64,000 nt of DNA from Cyanobacteria bacterium UBA3301 (GTDB taxonomy: Bacteria; Cyanobacteriota; Vampirovibrionia; Gastranaerophilales; Gastranaerophilaceae): assembly GCA_002361485.1 (NCBI GenBank), contig DESZ01000014.1:1-64000 (forward strand). Direction: 5' to 3'. Below the pieces are notes generated by a model. The model made no database searches. It saw nothing but the letters and a program-made list of their open reading frames with translations, and was not told where the DNA came from. Positions 8,030-16,083 of the stretch are shown piece after piece. Position 1 is the first letter of the stretch. Every line of letters starts with the position of its first letter. A program made the position numbers and the translations under genes.

Positions 8030-10075
8030 TTATACATAATTTAAAATATGACTTCTTGTTCTTGGCATATATCGTTCTATATATTCAGTTCTGCTTACTA
8101 AACTAGGCTCAATATTTACAGCGCCTTTTGTTGCTAATAACTCGGCTGCAGTTTCTTGTTGGGAAGACGCACGACGCATTTGGTCAATAAAATAATCTAA
8201 ATGCCTTCTTTGAACAGTTGGGAACACCTCCATAAACATTTCTCGCTCTGTATCATTTATTTTAATGAACTCTGAATTTCCAGAATATTTCCCATCTGCG
8301 TTTCCTTTGTAAAAATCATTACTAGCGACATACTTTTTATTAGTTAAATCATCAATATGACCGAGTTCATGCTTAAAAGTAAATACATCGTCACAAGTTT
8401 TTATATGTCCGTCAAATACCCCCGCACTGCCATTTTTGTAGTCTACTAAAGTGACCTTATTAACTTTTTTACTCACAATTTCAAGCTCATCGGCACTGCA
8501 TTGTTTCAAAATATTTCTTATTTTTTCCGCTTGTGCAGATGTCGAATTTGAGTCAATAAGTTTATCTAAATCTATCGTAAATCTGGTCTTTCCATTTAAT
8601 TCGTTCACTTCGATTTTGTTTTTAGAATAAATGATTTTAAATTTTTCTCCATTTACAGTCGAAATCGCTTGTGTATCAGAAATAATTCTATGACTTACAA
8701 AGCGTTTTGAAAGAGTAGAATTACTGTCTGTAATATTTATTTTCATTGCATAGCTACCATTAGGTAATTGTTTAAATTTAGATTTCGTAATAACTCCGCC
8801 TAATGATTCCATATCCTTTGTAATCGTTAATACTCCGTTATTTTTCTGAACTTTTATGATAGGTTTTATTGTGCCATCTGGCATAATTGCTTCCCAATTA
8901 TGCAAATTTTCTACATCGGATGGTGTCATCCTTTCTGTTCTAATTATATTTCCATTGACATCTTTTATTTGGCGAGTTTCGCTTACTGTATAATAATATT
9001 TTGTTTTCCTCAGCGGGCCCTTTGCATCATCAAATATTCCTGTTCTGGCTTCCTGAACAATTTCATAATCTTTACCAATAATTTTTACTCTTTTACTCCC
9101 TTTAAGCGGAATAACTTTTTCTGTTGATAATAAATTCATTTCGTTATCAAAAGTATTTAAAAGTAACTCTTTATCATTATCTTTGCTCCATTGATACATA
9201 ATAAATTTATTTTTATCATACGGCTCACGTTCAATAGATAAAACAACATCTCCGTTATGTTGCTTTTTAATTTGATTTATTGTTTTATTAAGTTTTTTCA
9301 AATTTATCCCTTCAACATTTGCAACTTCTGTTAAGGATAAACCATTTAATCCACTCGTTTTTGCAAGTTTTATAAAATTTTTTGTATCAAGATTTTTTAT
9401 CTGTGAAATTTTATAAATATCTTCTCCACTAAACAAATAATCAAATCCTTTTATTGGAGGAAATGGTCCTTTTGCGCATTTCATTTTTAATAATTGTCTA
9501 TATAAATTTATAGTTTCATCTGAAGCATTTGTTAAAATACTATATATTCCGGGAGTTAAACCTAGCACATTTAATCTTTTTGCATTACCAATGAGGAGTC
9601 CCCCTACTGATGCAGGATCATTAATATATGGTAAAAACTCTCTAAACACAGCCTTTCTTGCTTGAGGAAGAGCATTATATGCAGCCCAATTACCATCTCT
9701 TAAATTTGCAAACATTGCAATTTCCCTTAATGTTGCATTTGGTTCATTTTCAGCAAAGCATATGGCTTCTCTATACAATTCTTGAAATTCTTCTTCTGTA
9801 GAAATTAAAGGTTTTTTAGCAGAATTTGTGTGTTTTAAAACTGCATGTTTTATATCTCTTATATTAAATCTTGGTTTTCCTGATTTATCTGTTAATTTTG
9901 CTAATTGTTCTATAAAACAGTTACGAGAATCCAATTTATATAAACCAACTTTTTTAGATATATTCAAAAATGGTATAGTAATAGATTTTGTATATTTATT
10001 AAATGGCATAGTATCTTTAAAAATGCATTTGCCAAAATTATAGCTTGTCTTAAATGCTTTATAGCTTATAAACAT
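8030..10075 (-). CDS. Large hypothetical protein with HELGH zincin motif
   Basis: 681 residues, no clear signal peptide or membrane span. The N-terminal 200 residues are helical and include TLREIAMFANLRDGNW. The middle is rich in short beta strands and repeated T-K-x-P style turns. Near the C terminus VFTFKHELGHIDDLTNKKY provides H569-E570-x-x-H573, a good zinc-peptidase HExxH motif, and TEREMFMEVFP about 50-60 residues later offers a candidate downstream acid. A zinc-dependent protease or toxin-like protein is therefore possible, but the family is not recognised. AGGGG lies about 9 nt before the ATG. Its leader shares a long near-identical cassette with the 465-residue gene at 12618. Confidence 0.65.
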   Translation of the reverse strand: MFISYKAFKTSYNFGKCIFKDTMPFNKYTKSITIPFLNISKKVGLYKLDSRNCFIEQLAKLTDKSGKPRFNIRDIKHAVLKHTNSAKKPLISTEEEFQELYREAICFAENEPNATLREIAMFANLRDGNWAAYNALPQARKAVFREFLPYINDPASVGGLLIGNAKRLNVLGLTPGIYSILTNASDETINLYRQLLKMKCAKGPFPPIKGFDYLFSGEDIYKISQIKNLDTKNFIKLAKTSGLNGLSLTEVANVEGINLKKLNKTINQIKKQHNGDVVLSIEREPYDKNKFIMYQWSKDNDKELLLNTFDNEMNLLSTEKVIPLKGSKRVKIIGKDYEIVQEARTGIFDDAKGPLRKTKYYYTVSETRQIKDVNGNIIRTERMTPSDVENLHNWEAIMPDGTIKPIIKVQKNNGVLTITKDMESLGGVITKSKFKQLPNGSYAMKINITDSNSTLSKRFVSHRIISDTQAISTVNGEKFKIIYSKNKIEVNELNGKTRFTIDLDKLIDSNSTSAQAEKIRNILKQCSADELEIVSKKVNKVTLVDYKNGSAGVFDGHIKTCDDVFTFKHELGHIDDLTNKKYVASNDFYKGNADGKYSGNSEFIKINDTEREMFMEVFPTVQRRHLDYFIDQMRRASSQQETAAELLATKGAVNIEPSLVSRTEYIERYMPRTRSHILNYV

Positions 10076-10083
10076 TACAAATA

Positions 10084-10159
10084 TCCCCTATGTATATATA
10101 AAGTATTTTCGTTCTCAGAAATTGCCTGTTTGTAACACGCTTCATCAGAATTGTTACAA
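10084..10159 (-). promoter_or_regulatory. Leader cassette A with TTGTAACA inverted repeat
   Basis: Minus-strand order: TTGTAACA-N14-TGTTACAA (10159-10130), then AGGCAATTTCTGA, then CTTTATATATACATAGGGGA before the start codon of the 681-residue gene. The 30-nt inverted-repeat block is identical to the block at 12524-12553. It could be an operator for a dimeric regulator or a 5' RNA hairpin. Confidence 0.7.
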
Positions 10160-10283
10160 ATCGACTTTACCCAAAAGTGCAAACTATCTGTCTAACGAAA
10201 CCATACCATCTGTCATTTTATAGGCTGTTTGAGCGTCAAAAACTTAGTGTCCTTTTACAGCTATACCCAATTTAATTCTATGC

Positions 10284-10289
10284 TATAAT
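10284..10289 (+). promoter_or_regulatory. -10 box upstream of preA
   Basis: Perfect TATAAT about 70 nt before the preA start. No convincing -35 at 16-18 nt. Confidence 0.4.
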
Positions 10290-10361
10290 AACTTCAAGTC
10301 ACACAAGATAATTTGTATCTTTTCAATATAAATTAATTTAACGCTTCCAAGAGGTTATGAT

Positions 10362-11543
10362 ATGTCAACATTAAAAACATCAGTATCAGGTATAGAATTT
10401 GAAAATCCTTTCTTACTCGCTTCTGCACCGCCAACCGCATCAATTGAAAGTATTGACAAAGCTTTTGATATGGGATGGGGCGGAGCCGTTCTTAAAACAA
10501 TTACGCCTGATGATTTAGAAATGCATGATGCAAGTCCGCGCTATGCAACGATTAAATCAAAAGGTAAAATTATAGGTTTTCAAAACATAGAATTATTAAG
10601 TCATAAAACTATTCAATATTGGTGTGATGGTATTCGCTTTTTAAAAACAAAGTATCCAAATAAAGTTATTATTGCAAGCATTATGGCGCCTGTTGAATGC
10701 AATGCGTGGCAGAATTTGGTGCGTACATTAAATAGTACTCCTATTGATGCTTACGAACTAAATTTTTCTTGCCCCCACGGTATGCCGGAAAGAAATATCG
10801 GTATGGCAATAGGAACCAGTGTAGAAATATCTATTCTCATAACTTCATGGGTGAAAGCAGTTGCTAACAAACCGGTTTTTGTCAAACTAACTCCTAATGT
10901 AACAGATATTACTTGGATTGCAAAAGCTGTAGAAAAAGCAGGCTGTGACGGATTTGCTGCAATAAACACTGTCCAAGGCTTTATGGGTGTTAATCTTAAT
11001 ACATTAGAACCTAATCTTTGTATAGATGGCTGCTCAACATATGGCGGATGTTCCGGTGAGATTGTAAAACCGATAGGATTTAAGTGTGTTGCACAATTGC
11101 GACAATGCTCCGATTTGCCGATTTTAGGAATGGGCGGTATTACAAATTGGCAGGATGCCGCACAATATATCACATTGGGTGCTGATGTTGTACAAATATG
11201 TACCGAAGTTATGATAAATGGTTACGGAATAATAGACAATTTAAAAACAGGATTATTAAATTATCTTGAAGAAAAAGGGATGAAAGACCTTAATGAGCTT
11301 AAGAATATTGCAATTCCAAAAATTACTTCACACGAAAAATTAAATAAAGAGCATCATCTATATCCGAATATAGACAATGAAAAATGCGGTAAATGCGGTA
11401 AATGTATAAAAATATGTTTTGAATCTGAATATCACGCATTGAAAAAGAAAGAAAATATTATAGAAGTAGATAAAACAACTTGTGAAGGGTGTTCTTTATG
11501 CTCTCATGTATGTCCGCAGAATGCGATAACAATGGTTGAATAG
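10362..11543 (+). CDS. preA: Dihydropyrimidine dehydrogenase PreA-like, DHODH domain plus two 4Fe-4S clusters
   Basis: 393 residues. The N-terminal FMN barrel of the dihydroorotate/dihydropyrimidine dehydrogenase type includes NPFLLASAPPT near the start, ELNFSCPHG near residues 128-136, PVFVKLTPNVTDI, and GGCSGEIVKP followed by ILGMGGI. The C-terminal ferredoxin part has two sets: C342, C345, C348, C352 and C374, C377, C380, C384. The first set lacks the usual proline after its last cysteine. PreA reduces uracil/thymine together with PreT, a GltA-like flavoprotein; a GltA-like gene lies at 16083-17462 but is not adjacent. GAGGT precedes the ATG. A catabolic or an anabolic role is open. Confidence 0.85.
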   Translation: MSTLKTSVSGIEFENPFLLASAPPTASIESIDKAFDMGWGGAVLKTITPDDLEMHDASPRYATIKSKGKIIGFQNIELLSHKTIQYWCDGIRFLKTKYPNKVIIASIMAPVECNAWQNLVRTLNSTPIDAYELNFSCPHGMPERNIGMAIGTSVEISILITSWVKAVANKPVFVKLTPNVTDITWIAKAVEKAGCDGFAAINTVQGFMGVNLNTLEPNLCIDGCSTYGGCSGEIVKPIGFKCVAQLRQCSDLPILGMGGITNWQDAAQYITLGADVVQICTEVMINGYGIIDNLKTGLLNYLEEKGMKDLNELKNIAIPKITSHEKLNKEHHLYPNIDNEKCGKCGKCIKICFESEYHALKKKENIIEVDKTTCEGCSLCSHVCPQNAITMVE

Positions 11544-11748
11544 CCAAATCATAATCCATGTTCTCAGTTCGTAGTTCGCAGGGTAGACTTCAGTCTAGCG
11601 CTATGTTTTGGTTGACTAAAGTCAACGCTGCTTTTGAGTGCTTTCATTCGTTTAATTTTGTTTACGCAAAATAACAACTCATTACAGTTTACACACAGGG
11701 GCGGCATTTCGCTCATTGTCGTTCGCTTCAGCCTTGCCAAATCCGCCG

Positions 11749-11834
11749 AACTCGCAAAAGCGATTCTCACCACTATCAATTCTGCCATTAAAAAAGAGTC
11801 CTTGCGGACTCTCTTTTTAATGGCGGAAAGAATG
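11749..11834 (-). repeat. Degenerate copy 1 of the tRNA-Asp downstream unit
   Basis: About 85% alike to 14458-14545 by eye: an AACTCGC start, then a CACTATCA segment, then a hairpin GAGTCC-TTGC-GGACTC flanked by A and T runs, then TGGCGG. It contains no tRNA 3' end of its own but matches copy 2 across the hairpin. It marks the left edge of a probable island. Confidence 0.65.
11787..11824. terminator. Strong terminator-type hairpin
   Basis: CCATTAAAAAAGAGTCC / GGACTCTCTTTTTAATGG with a TTGC loop, bidirectional, downstream of preA. Confidence 0.7.
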
Positions 11835-12202
11835 CGTCTTATATCGAACCATATATTCTGAAACTTCAACAACAATTAGCGGATAAATGTAGTACAAAGC
11901 TGATATATATGCTTAACAAATGGGCTGCGAGGAAAGCTGCTTAAACACATATCCTAATATCTATTGTTAAGCAAACACATGCTCCACTATCCCAACAACA
12001 AATAGTAGGAGATAAGTCATAGGTTATATTCTAATATGTAGCAATAAAATACTACTCTAACTTTGCAAGCTGGCTGTATAGACGAATTCCAGACTACCCT
12101 ATATCATGCCAGTTATGGCTACCATTGGAAATGCTGGAAGGGCGTAAAGTATGAGCAAGTATTCTGCTGATGTAATTACAATTAAATAGAGGAGTGTGAA
12201 GA
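11835..12202. other. Island sequence with no complete gene
   Basis: An open frame reads into a stop at about 11942 (C-terminal segment ADKCSTKLIYMLNKWAARKA), which looks like the tail of a truncated gene. The rest has no start-to-stop frame of note. I could not name the fragment. Confidence 0.35.
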
Positions 12203-12376
12203 ATGCTGACTGATGAACAGAAAAAAGAAATAGCACTAAAAGTGCTGACTAACCTAAAGAAGAAGGTTGATAATATAGACGATAAGACAGAGGAGAAAGA
12301 CCAGAAGATAACTGACCCTTTAAAGAATATGAAGGCGATTGTGAAACATTATGGGAGCCATAACAGGCTTATATAG
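12203..12376 (+). CDS. Small hypothetical charged protein
   Basis: 57 residues starting MLTDEQKKEIALKV and very rich in Lys, Asp and Glu, with heptad-like spacing suggesting a short coiled coil. GAGGAGTG lies about 8 nt before the ATG, which supports translation. It lies within the presumed tRNA-Asp island; small helical proteins of this type are common on mobile elements. No function assigned. Confidence 0.45.
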   Translation: MLTDEQKKEIALKVLTNLKKKVDNIDDKTEEKDQKITDPLKNMKAIVKHYGSHNRLI

Positions 12377-12523
12377 TGTGTTAGAACCTTAGTTGATTTC
12401 ATTTGCTTCAATTCCGGGTATGGAATTACACCTAATAGCACAAGAAAACGTCGTAAAACGGCTGCAAATGGCCTCTGTGCGGGTATATTTTAATATAGCT
12501 GGTGCTGGCATGGTAAGATTGGA

Positions 12524-12599
12524 TTGTAACAATTCTGATGAAGCGTGTTACAATTAGGCAATTTCTGAAAGCTGAATGACTTTATATTAATATAGGGGA
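12524..12599 (+). promoter_or_regulatory. Leader cassette B with TTGTAACA inverted repeat
   Basis: TTGTAACA-N14-TGTTACAA (12524-12553), then AGGCAATTTCTGA, then CTTTATATTAATATAGGGGA. The inverted-repeat block and its 14-nt spacer are identical to cassette A at 10130-10159, and the downstream part is about 80% alike. Confidence 0.7.
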
Positions 12600-12617
12600 A
12601 TTTCATAAGGTGATAAT

Positions 12618-14015
12618 ATGGCAGAAGAAGAAATACTACTAAATGGTAGGCACTATGACTTTAAGAATAATGGATTTAAGCTTCATATACCTGTAGTTGC
12701 AGATATTAAGGACAAATTAACACTAGAAATTACACAGTTTTTAGACGAACAATTTGGTACTTCATCAAACTATCGAGCAAGTGGTCAAGGTCGAGTTAGT
12801 GGGAATGGTACAGGAAATCTCTATAAAGTAGGTGCTGGTGGTTGTTCTATAGACGGAAGTGGTATTACTGTATATGGAAAAACAAGTTCACGTAATGAGT
12901 TAGAAAAAATTGCGAAAGAACTAGAAGTAAGATTCGGTGATAGAATAGCAGAATGTATGAAAAATAACAATATAACATTTCGTGATAGTGATGTTTTAAT
13001 GACTCCCCACATTACTTCTAGATTTAGTGGGTATAATGTTTATGATAGATGGGCTCCTGGTTCGGATGGTTATCGTTATCGTTATGCTGATTATGATATA
13101 GGACATAATCCTTCTAATGCTCCAACAGCGACAATGTTTCGTACAAGCAAAGGTAATTTAACAGGTGTTTCAGGTATGAGTTTAAAAAGTTTATTGAGTT
13201 CAACAGATTTAAAGTTATTACATGGAGCATCAACATTACAATGTATTGATGATTTTGGTGAAATGTTTACTGGTAAGATTGTAAATGGGAAAATACCTCA
13301 GCATATATTAGATGGTTTACCGAAAGAATTTCTAGAACAAAATCCAAACTTACTTAGTACATTAGAACAGAGAATTAACAAAGGAACAAGTAAGTTTGTA
13401 GCAGGAATGTTTAATGATATTGTTAAAAGCGGTAATAATTCCCTGATACTAGGTAGTTCAGAACCTTGGCTAACAACATTAGCTCCTGAAAGATTAAATG
13501 AAGCATTAAAATATCTAAAAGAAGCTGATGAGAGTGTTTATAATCAGTTTAAACAAATGTTACCAGATATTCAAAGGAAAATTCCATCATTCTCTGTTCT
13601 TTATGAAACAAAAATGCTTGGGCACTTAAAACCTCAAATAAAACCAGTTGTGCAAAACACAACATCTTGGGTTGATGATGTTGTAGCAAAATGGAAAGCA
13701 AGTTTAAAAACACCAAATCCTACGCATAGTGTTGCATCATTGCCAACACCTTCTGCTTATCAGCAAGTACTTGGACTTAATAAACCAACAGGATATACAC
13801 AAATTGCTCATGTTGATATTGATAAAGTTTTTTCAACATTAACTCGTGGAGAACCACAGGCAAGAGTCGTTAAGCCAACAACACCAGTGCTACAAGACGT
13901 TATAGAAGGTGCATTACAACGAGTACACAAGTCAACTGTTGTGCGACCACCAGTAGCAACAACTCCTAATATGGCTAAGATACTAAAAACAGTGTTTACA
14001 CATATTAAGATATAG
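12618..14015 (+). CDS. Hypothetical protein, 465 residues
   Basis: Not recognised. The N-terminal 130 residues contain a Gly/Ser-rich stretch (SGQGRVSGNGTGN) and a candidate alpha/beta domain. A YRYRYADYDIGHNP segment follows near residue 155. The middle is helical (residues about 190-345), and the C-terminal 110 residues are Thr/Pro-rich and low in complexity (e.g. KPTTPVLQD, RPPVATTPN). No signal peptide or membrane span. AAGGTG precedes the ATG. It has the same leader cassette as the 681-residue gene although the proteins do not look alike. It ends convergently with a broken recombinase. It may be island cargo such as an effector or structural protein; that is only a guess. Confidence 0.6.
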   Translation: MAEEEILLNGRHYDFKNNGFKLHIPVVADIKDKLTLEITQFLDEQFGTSSNYRASGQGRVSGNGTGNLYKVGAGGCSIDGSGITVYGKTSSRNELEKIAKELEVRFGDRIAECMKNNNITFRDSDVLMTPHITSRFSGYNVYDRWAPGSDGYRYRYADYDIGHNPSNAPTATMFRTSKGNLTGVSGMSLKSLLSSTDLKLLHGASTLQCIDDFGEMFTGKIVNGKIPQHILDGLPKEFLEQNPNLLSTLEQRINKGTSKFVAGMFNDIVKSGNNSLILGSSEPWLTTLAPERLNEALKYLKEADESVYNQFKQMLPDIQRKIPSFSVLYETKMLGHLKPQIKPVVQNTTSWVDDVVAKWKASLKTPNPTHSVASLPTPSAYQQVLGLNKPTGYTQIAHVDIDKVFSTLTRGEPQARVVKPTTPVLQDVIEGALQRVHKSTVVRPPVATTPNMAKILKTVFTHIKI

Positions 14016-14018
14016 TTA

Positions 14019-14327
14019 TTATGCACACTGTTCCAGCCTATTCAAGAAGTTGTAAAGGTTACCGACGGAACAGCCGTACTGCTTGGCAATAATTGTCTTT
14101 GGTACTTTGAGAGCAACCAGCCGAAGTATATCGGCAGAATGCTCATCAAGCTTAGACTTCCCTTTACCAGCAGGTCTGCCGAGCTTAATACCAGCTTGTT
14201 TTCTGGCATGCAGTGCTTCTCTTGTGCGTAAACTGATGAGTTCACGCTCAATCTGTGCTACAAGTGCAAAGATAGTTTTGGTTACAGTTGCACTTCCGAC
14301 CAGTAAAACCCCTACAACGAGCGGATT
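14019..14327 (-). pseudogene. Truncated serine recombinase (resolvase/invertase), C-terminal part
   Basis: A minus-strand frame without a start codon reads TIFALVAQIERELISLRTRE, then KQAGIKLGRPAGKGKSKLD, then an HTH segment KTIIAKQYGCSVGNLYNFL, and ends at TAA 14021-14019. This matches the long E-helix and C-terminal DNA-binding HTH of small serine recombinases, including the Mpi-type invertases. The catalytic N-terminal domain (Ser nucleophile, YxRVS motif) is absent: the frame is closed by a stop at 14330. It is a remnant of a mobile element, convergent with the 465-residue gene. Confidence 0.8.
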
Positions 14328-14457
14328 TCAGAAAATAAAATAGTCAAACTAACAAAACCAAACTACTCGTCAAACTACATCCGTCGGACCGATTGTTGTT
14401 TTCGCAAGCTTTTTATTACTGTGATTTGACGCTCACTGCACTCTTGTCTAAATCCTC

Positions 14458-14551
14458 AACTCGCATAGGCGTTTCTCGCCACTATCATTTCAGCCATTAA
14501 AAAAAGAGTCCTTGCGGACTCTCTTTTTAATGGCGGGAACGACGAGGCTCG
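14458..14551 (-). repeat. Copy 2 of tRNA-Asp 3' end plus terminator unit (attachment-site-like)
   Basis: CGGGAACGACGAGGCTCG at 14534-14551 is identical to the last 18 nt of tRNA-Asp (14722-14739) and is followed, on the minus strand, by a terminator-like hairpin, as in the intact locus. A partial tRNA 3' end next to a recombinase remnant is the classical residue of site-specific integration. Confidence 0.7.
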
Positions 14552-14681
14552 TGTCTTGCTCGCTCGCCATCGACAGCACTCCACGTTTTGCCTTTTGTGG
14601 CAAGTGTGCCACAGGCAAAACCGTTCCGGCTTTGGCTCGCTCGCGCAACTCGCACAATTGCAACTTCTCGCTCTATCATTC

Positions 14682-14721
14682 AAAATTAAATAGCGGTAGG
14701 AAAACCCACCGCTATTTAATT
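14682..14721 (-). terminator. Terminator of tRNA-Asp
   Basis: Hairpin arms AAATTAAATAGCGGT and ACCGCTATTTAATT around a short loop, with a T-rich end on the minus strand. Confidence 0.8.
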
Positions 14722-14796
14722 CGGGAACGACGAGGCTCGAACTCGCGACCTCATGCGTGACAGGCATGCGCTCTAACCAAACTGAGCTACGCTCCC
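14722..14796 (-). tRNA. tRNA-Asp (anticodon GTC)
   Basis: Minus-strand cloverleaf: acceptor GGGAGCG / CGTTCCC, anticodon loop CTGTCAC giving GTC, T-loop GAGTTCGAGCCTC. Its 3' end is duplicated 188 nt downstream, which suggests use as an integration site. Confidence 0.95.
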
Positions 14797-14858
14797 ATAT
14801 ATTTTGGCTACAATTCTATTATATTCGCTAATTTTTAAAATGCAAGCATATTTTATTT

Positions 14859-15731
14859 TTAATTTAAATATACATCTTTTGTTAATTTTATTTCAAATTC
14901 TGAATTGGCAGGAATCGATATCCCTGAGCCTTTTTGAATCAATCCTGTTATAGGCGAAACAACTGTAGATGCTGTCGCTCCCACCAATCCCGCTATTGTC
15001 GGCAGCGGAGAAACTATTGTACCTATTGCGGTTGAGGACAACTTATTTGATATCTGACGGGATTTTTTGTAAAAAGCCACACCGCTTTGTACTTTGTTTT
15101 TAACACCTGTTATATATTGACGCTGGCCTTTAATTTTATTTAAAAAAATGTTCTTTGAATTGACTTTTGTCACCTTTGCCTCTATCGGATATGTTTTCCC
15201 ATTTAATGTCATTGATGTTATATCAATCTCTAACAATGCCCCGTTTCCCGTAATTTGACCGTGATGCGCCAGCACAACATTACCTTTAAATGTTGTGCCG
15301 GAAGGAACCGTCAATAATTTTTTTGTAACAGGATTTATTGAGGTGAATGTTATCGGAGTATTAACCCCTGACCAATCCGTTAATTTTATAGAAGACTTAA
15401 CATCAAAAGTTGTACCAGAAGGCAATTTCATCCCTAAATTGGAAGCCGTTTTATTTACCGTATTCTGAATTTTTGTAACCAAAGGAATTGATGTTAAATC
15501 AAAAACAGGAGTCGATTTTGGAACAGCTTTATTCGAAAGCGTTGTCGAATTTGAACTTTTTTTATTGGTCGCTGCTGAGGTATTCATATCCTGATTCAAT
15601 TTATTTGAATCATATTTCTTTTCTATCTCGGCATTAACCGACATATCAAGTTCATACCCCAAAACATTCGTTTGAGTTGCAAAGATAAGCATTAAAATTA
15701 TAAAAAATGTTTTAATTCTGTTCACCGACAT
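14859..15731 (-). CDS. Putative secreted/envelope protein with VirB10-like C-terminal motifs
   Basis: About 290 residues with an N-terminal signal peptide (KTFFIILMLIFATQTNVLG). The next 60 residues are Ser/Asn/Lys-rich and probably flexible. The C-terminal half repeats short beta motifs around 'GTTF': LPSGTTFDVK, VPSGTTFKGN, and IPANSEFEIKLTKDVYL. The block with GTTFKGNVVL, TLNGKTYPIEA and the closing IPANSEFEI resembles VirB10/TrbI-type beta-barrel proteins, but no secretion genes are near and the match is weak. The start is either ATG 15731 or GTG 15737. It overlaps the upstream membrane-protein gene, so the two are probably cotranslated. Confidence 0.6.
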   Translation of the reverse strand: MSVNRIKTFFIILMLIFATQTNVLGYELDMSVNAEIEKKYDSNKLNQDMNTSAATNKKSSNSTTLSNKAVPKSTPVFDLTSIPLVTKIQNTVNKTASNLGMKLPSGTTFDVKSSIKLTDWSGVNTPITFTSINPVTKKLLTVPSGTTFKGNVVLAHHGQITGNGALLEIDITSMTLNGKTYPIEAKVTKVNSKNIFLNKIKGQRQYITGVKNKVQSGVAFYKKSRQISNKLSSTAIGTIVSPLPTIAGLVGATASTVVSPITGLIQKGSGISIPANSEFEIKLTKDVYLN

Positions 15732-16083
15732 ATTCACCTGATTTCAAGATTAAAAATAAGTATATTCCTATCAATACCGGAGGCATAAATGACAGTGCAA
15801 AAAGTACAATATTTATAAATAATGATTTTTGCAATTCTCCTGTTAAATTCCATATTCTGCGGGTTGATAACATAAAATATGAACTCAAAATCGGAATTTC
15901 AAAAGCAATAATCCCAATAAGCATCAATATAAACTGCCATGGTTTTTTGAATACAAACATTGCATAAGTCATAAATAATGCCAGTAAAGTTTGTATTATT
16001 AAAAGCACTATTGACTGTTTAAAAAATACTTCACGAGTTAACGGCATTTTTAGTTTGAAATAATCTTCCATAATATTATTCAT
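15712..16083 (-). CDS. Hypothetical membrane protein
   Basis: 123 residues with three hydrophobic spans at about residues 22-43, 49-70 and 88-112, and a short basic N terminus. No family recognised. Its ATG overlaps the TAA of the GltA-like gene (TAATG), and its 3' end overlaps the next gene, so the three are translationally coupled. Confidence 0.65.
   Translation of the reverse strand: MNNIMEDYFKLKMPLTREVFFKQSIVLLIIQTLLALFMTYAMFVFKKPWQFILMLIGIIAFEIPILSSYFMLSTRRIWNLTGELQKSLFINIVLFALSFMPPVLIGIYLFLILKSGEYVGEQN

Larger units (their letters stand above)
14328..14721. other. Non-coding island edge with hairpins and tRNA-end copy
   Basis: No gene is visible. It holds degenerate copy 2 of the tRNA-Asp downstream unit (14458-14551), a long near-perfect hairpin around 14588-14625 (GTTTTGCC ... 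GGCAAAAC), and the terminator of tRNA-Asp. Confidence 0.5.

Noticed and set aside
14083..14343. 86-codon plus-strand frame
   Set aside because: Antisense shadow of the serine-recombinase remnant.
14588..14625. Integron attC-like site suggested by the long GTTTTGCC/GGCAAAAC hairpin
   Set aside because: No integron core sites (GTTRRRY) or integrase nearby; a plain hairpin is the simpler reading.
14456..14767. Minus-strand 103-codon frame
   Set aside because: It runs through tRNA-Asp and its duplicated 3' end; the resemblance to the frame at 11564-11875 comes from the DNA repeat, not from a protein family.
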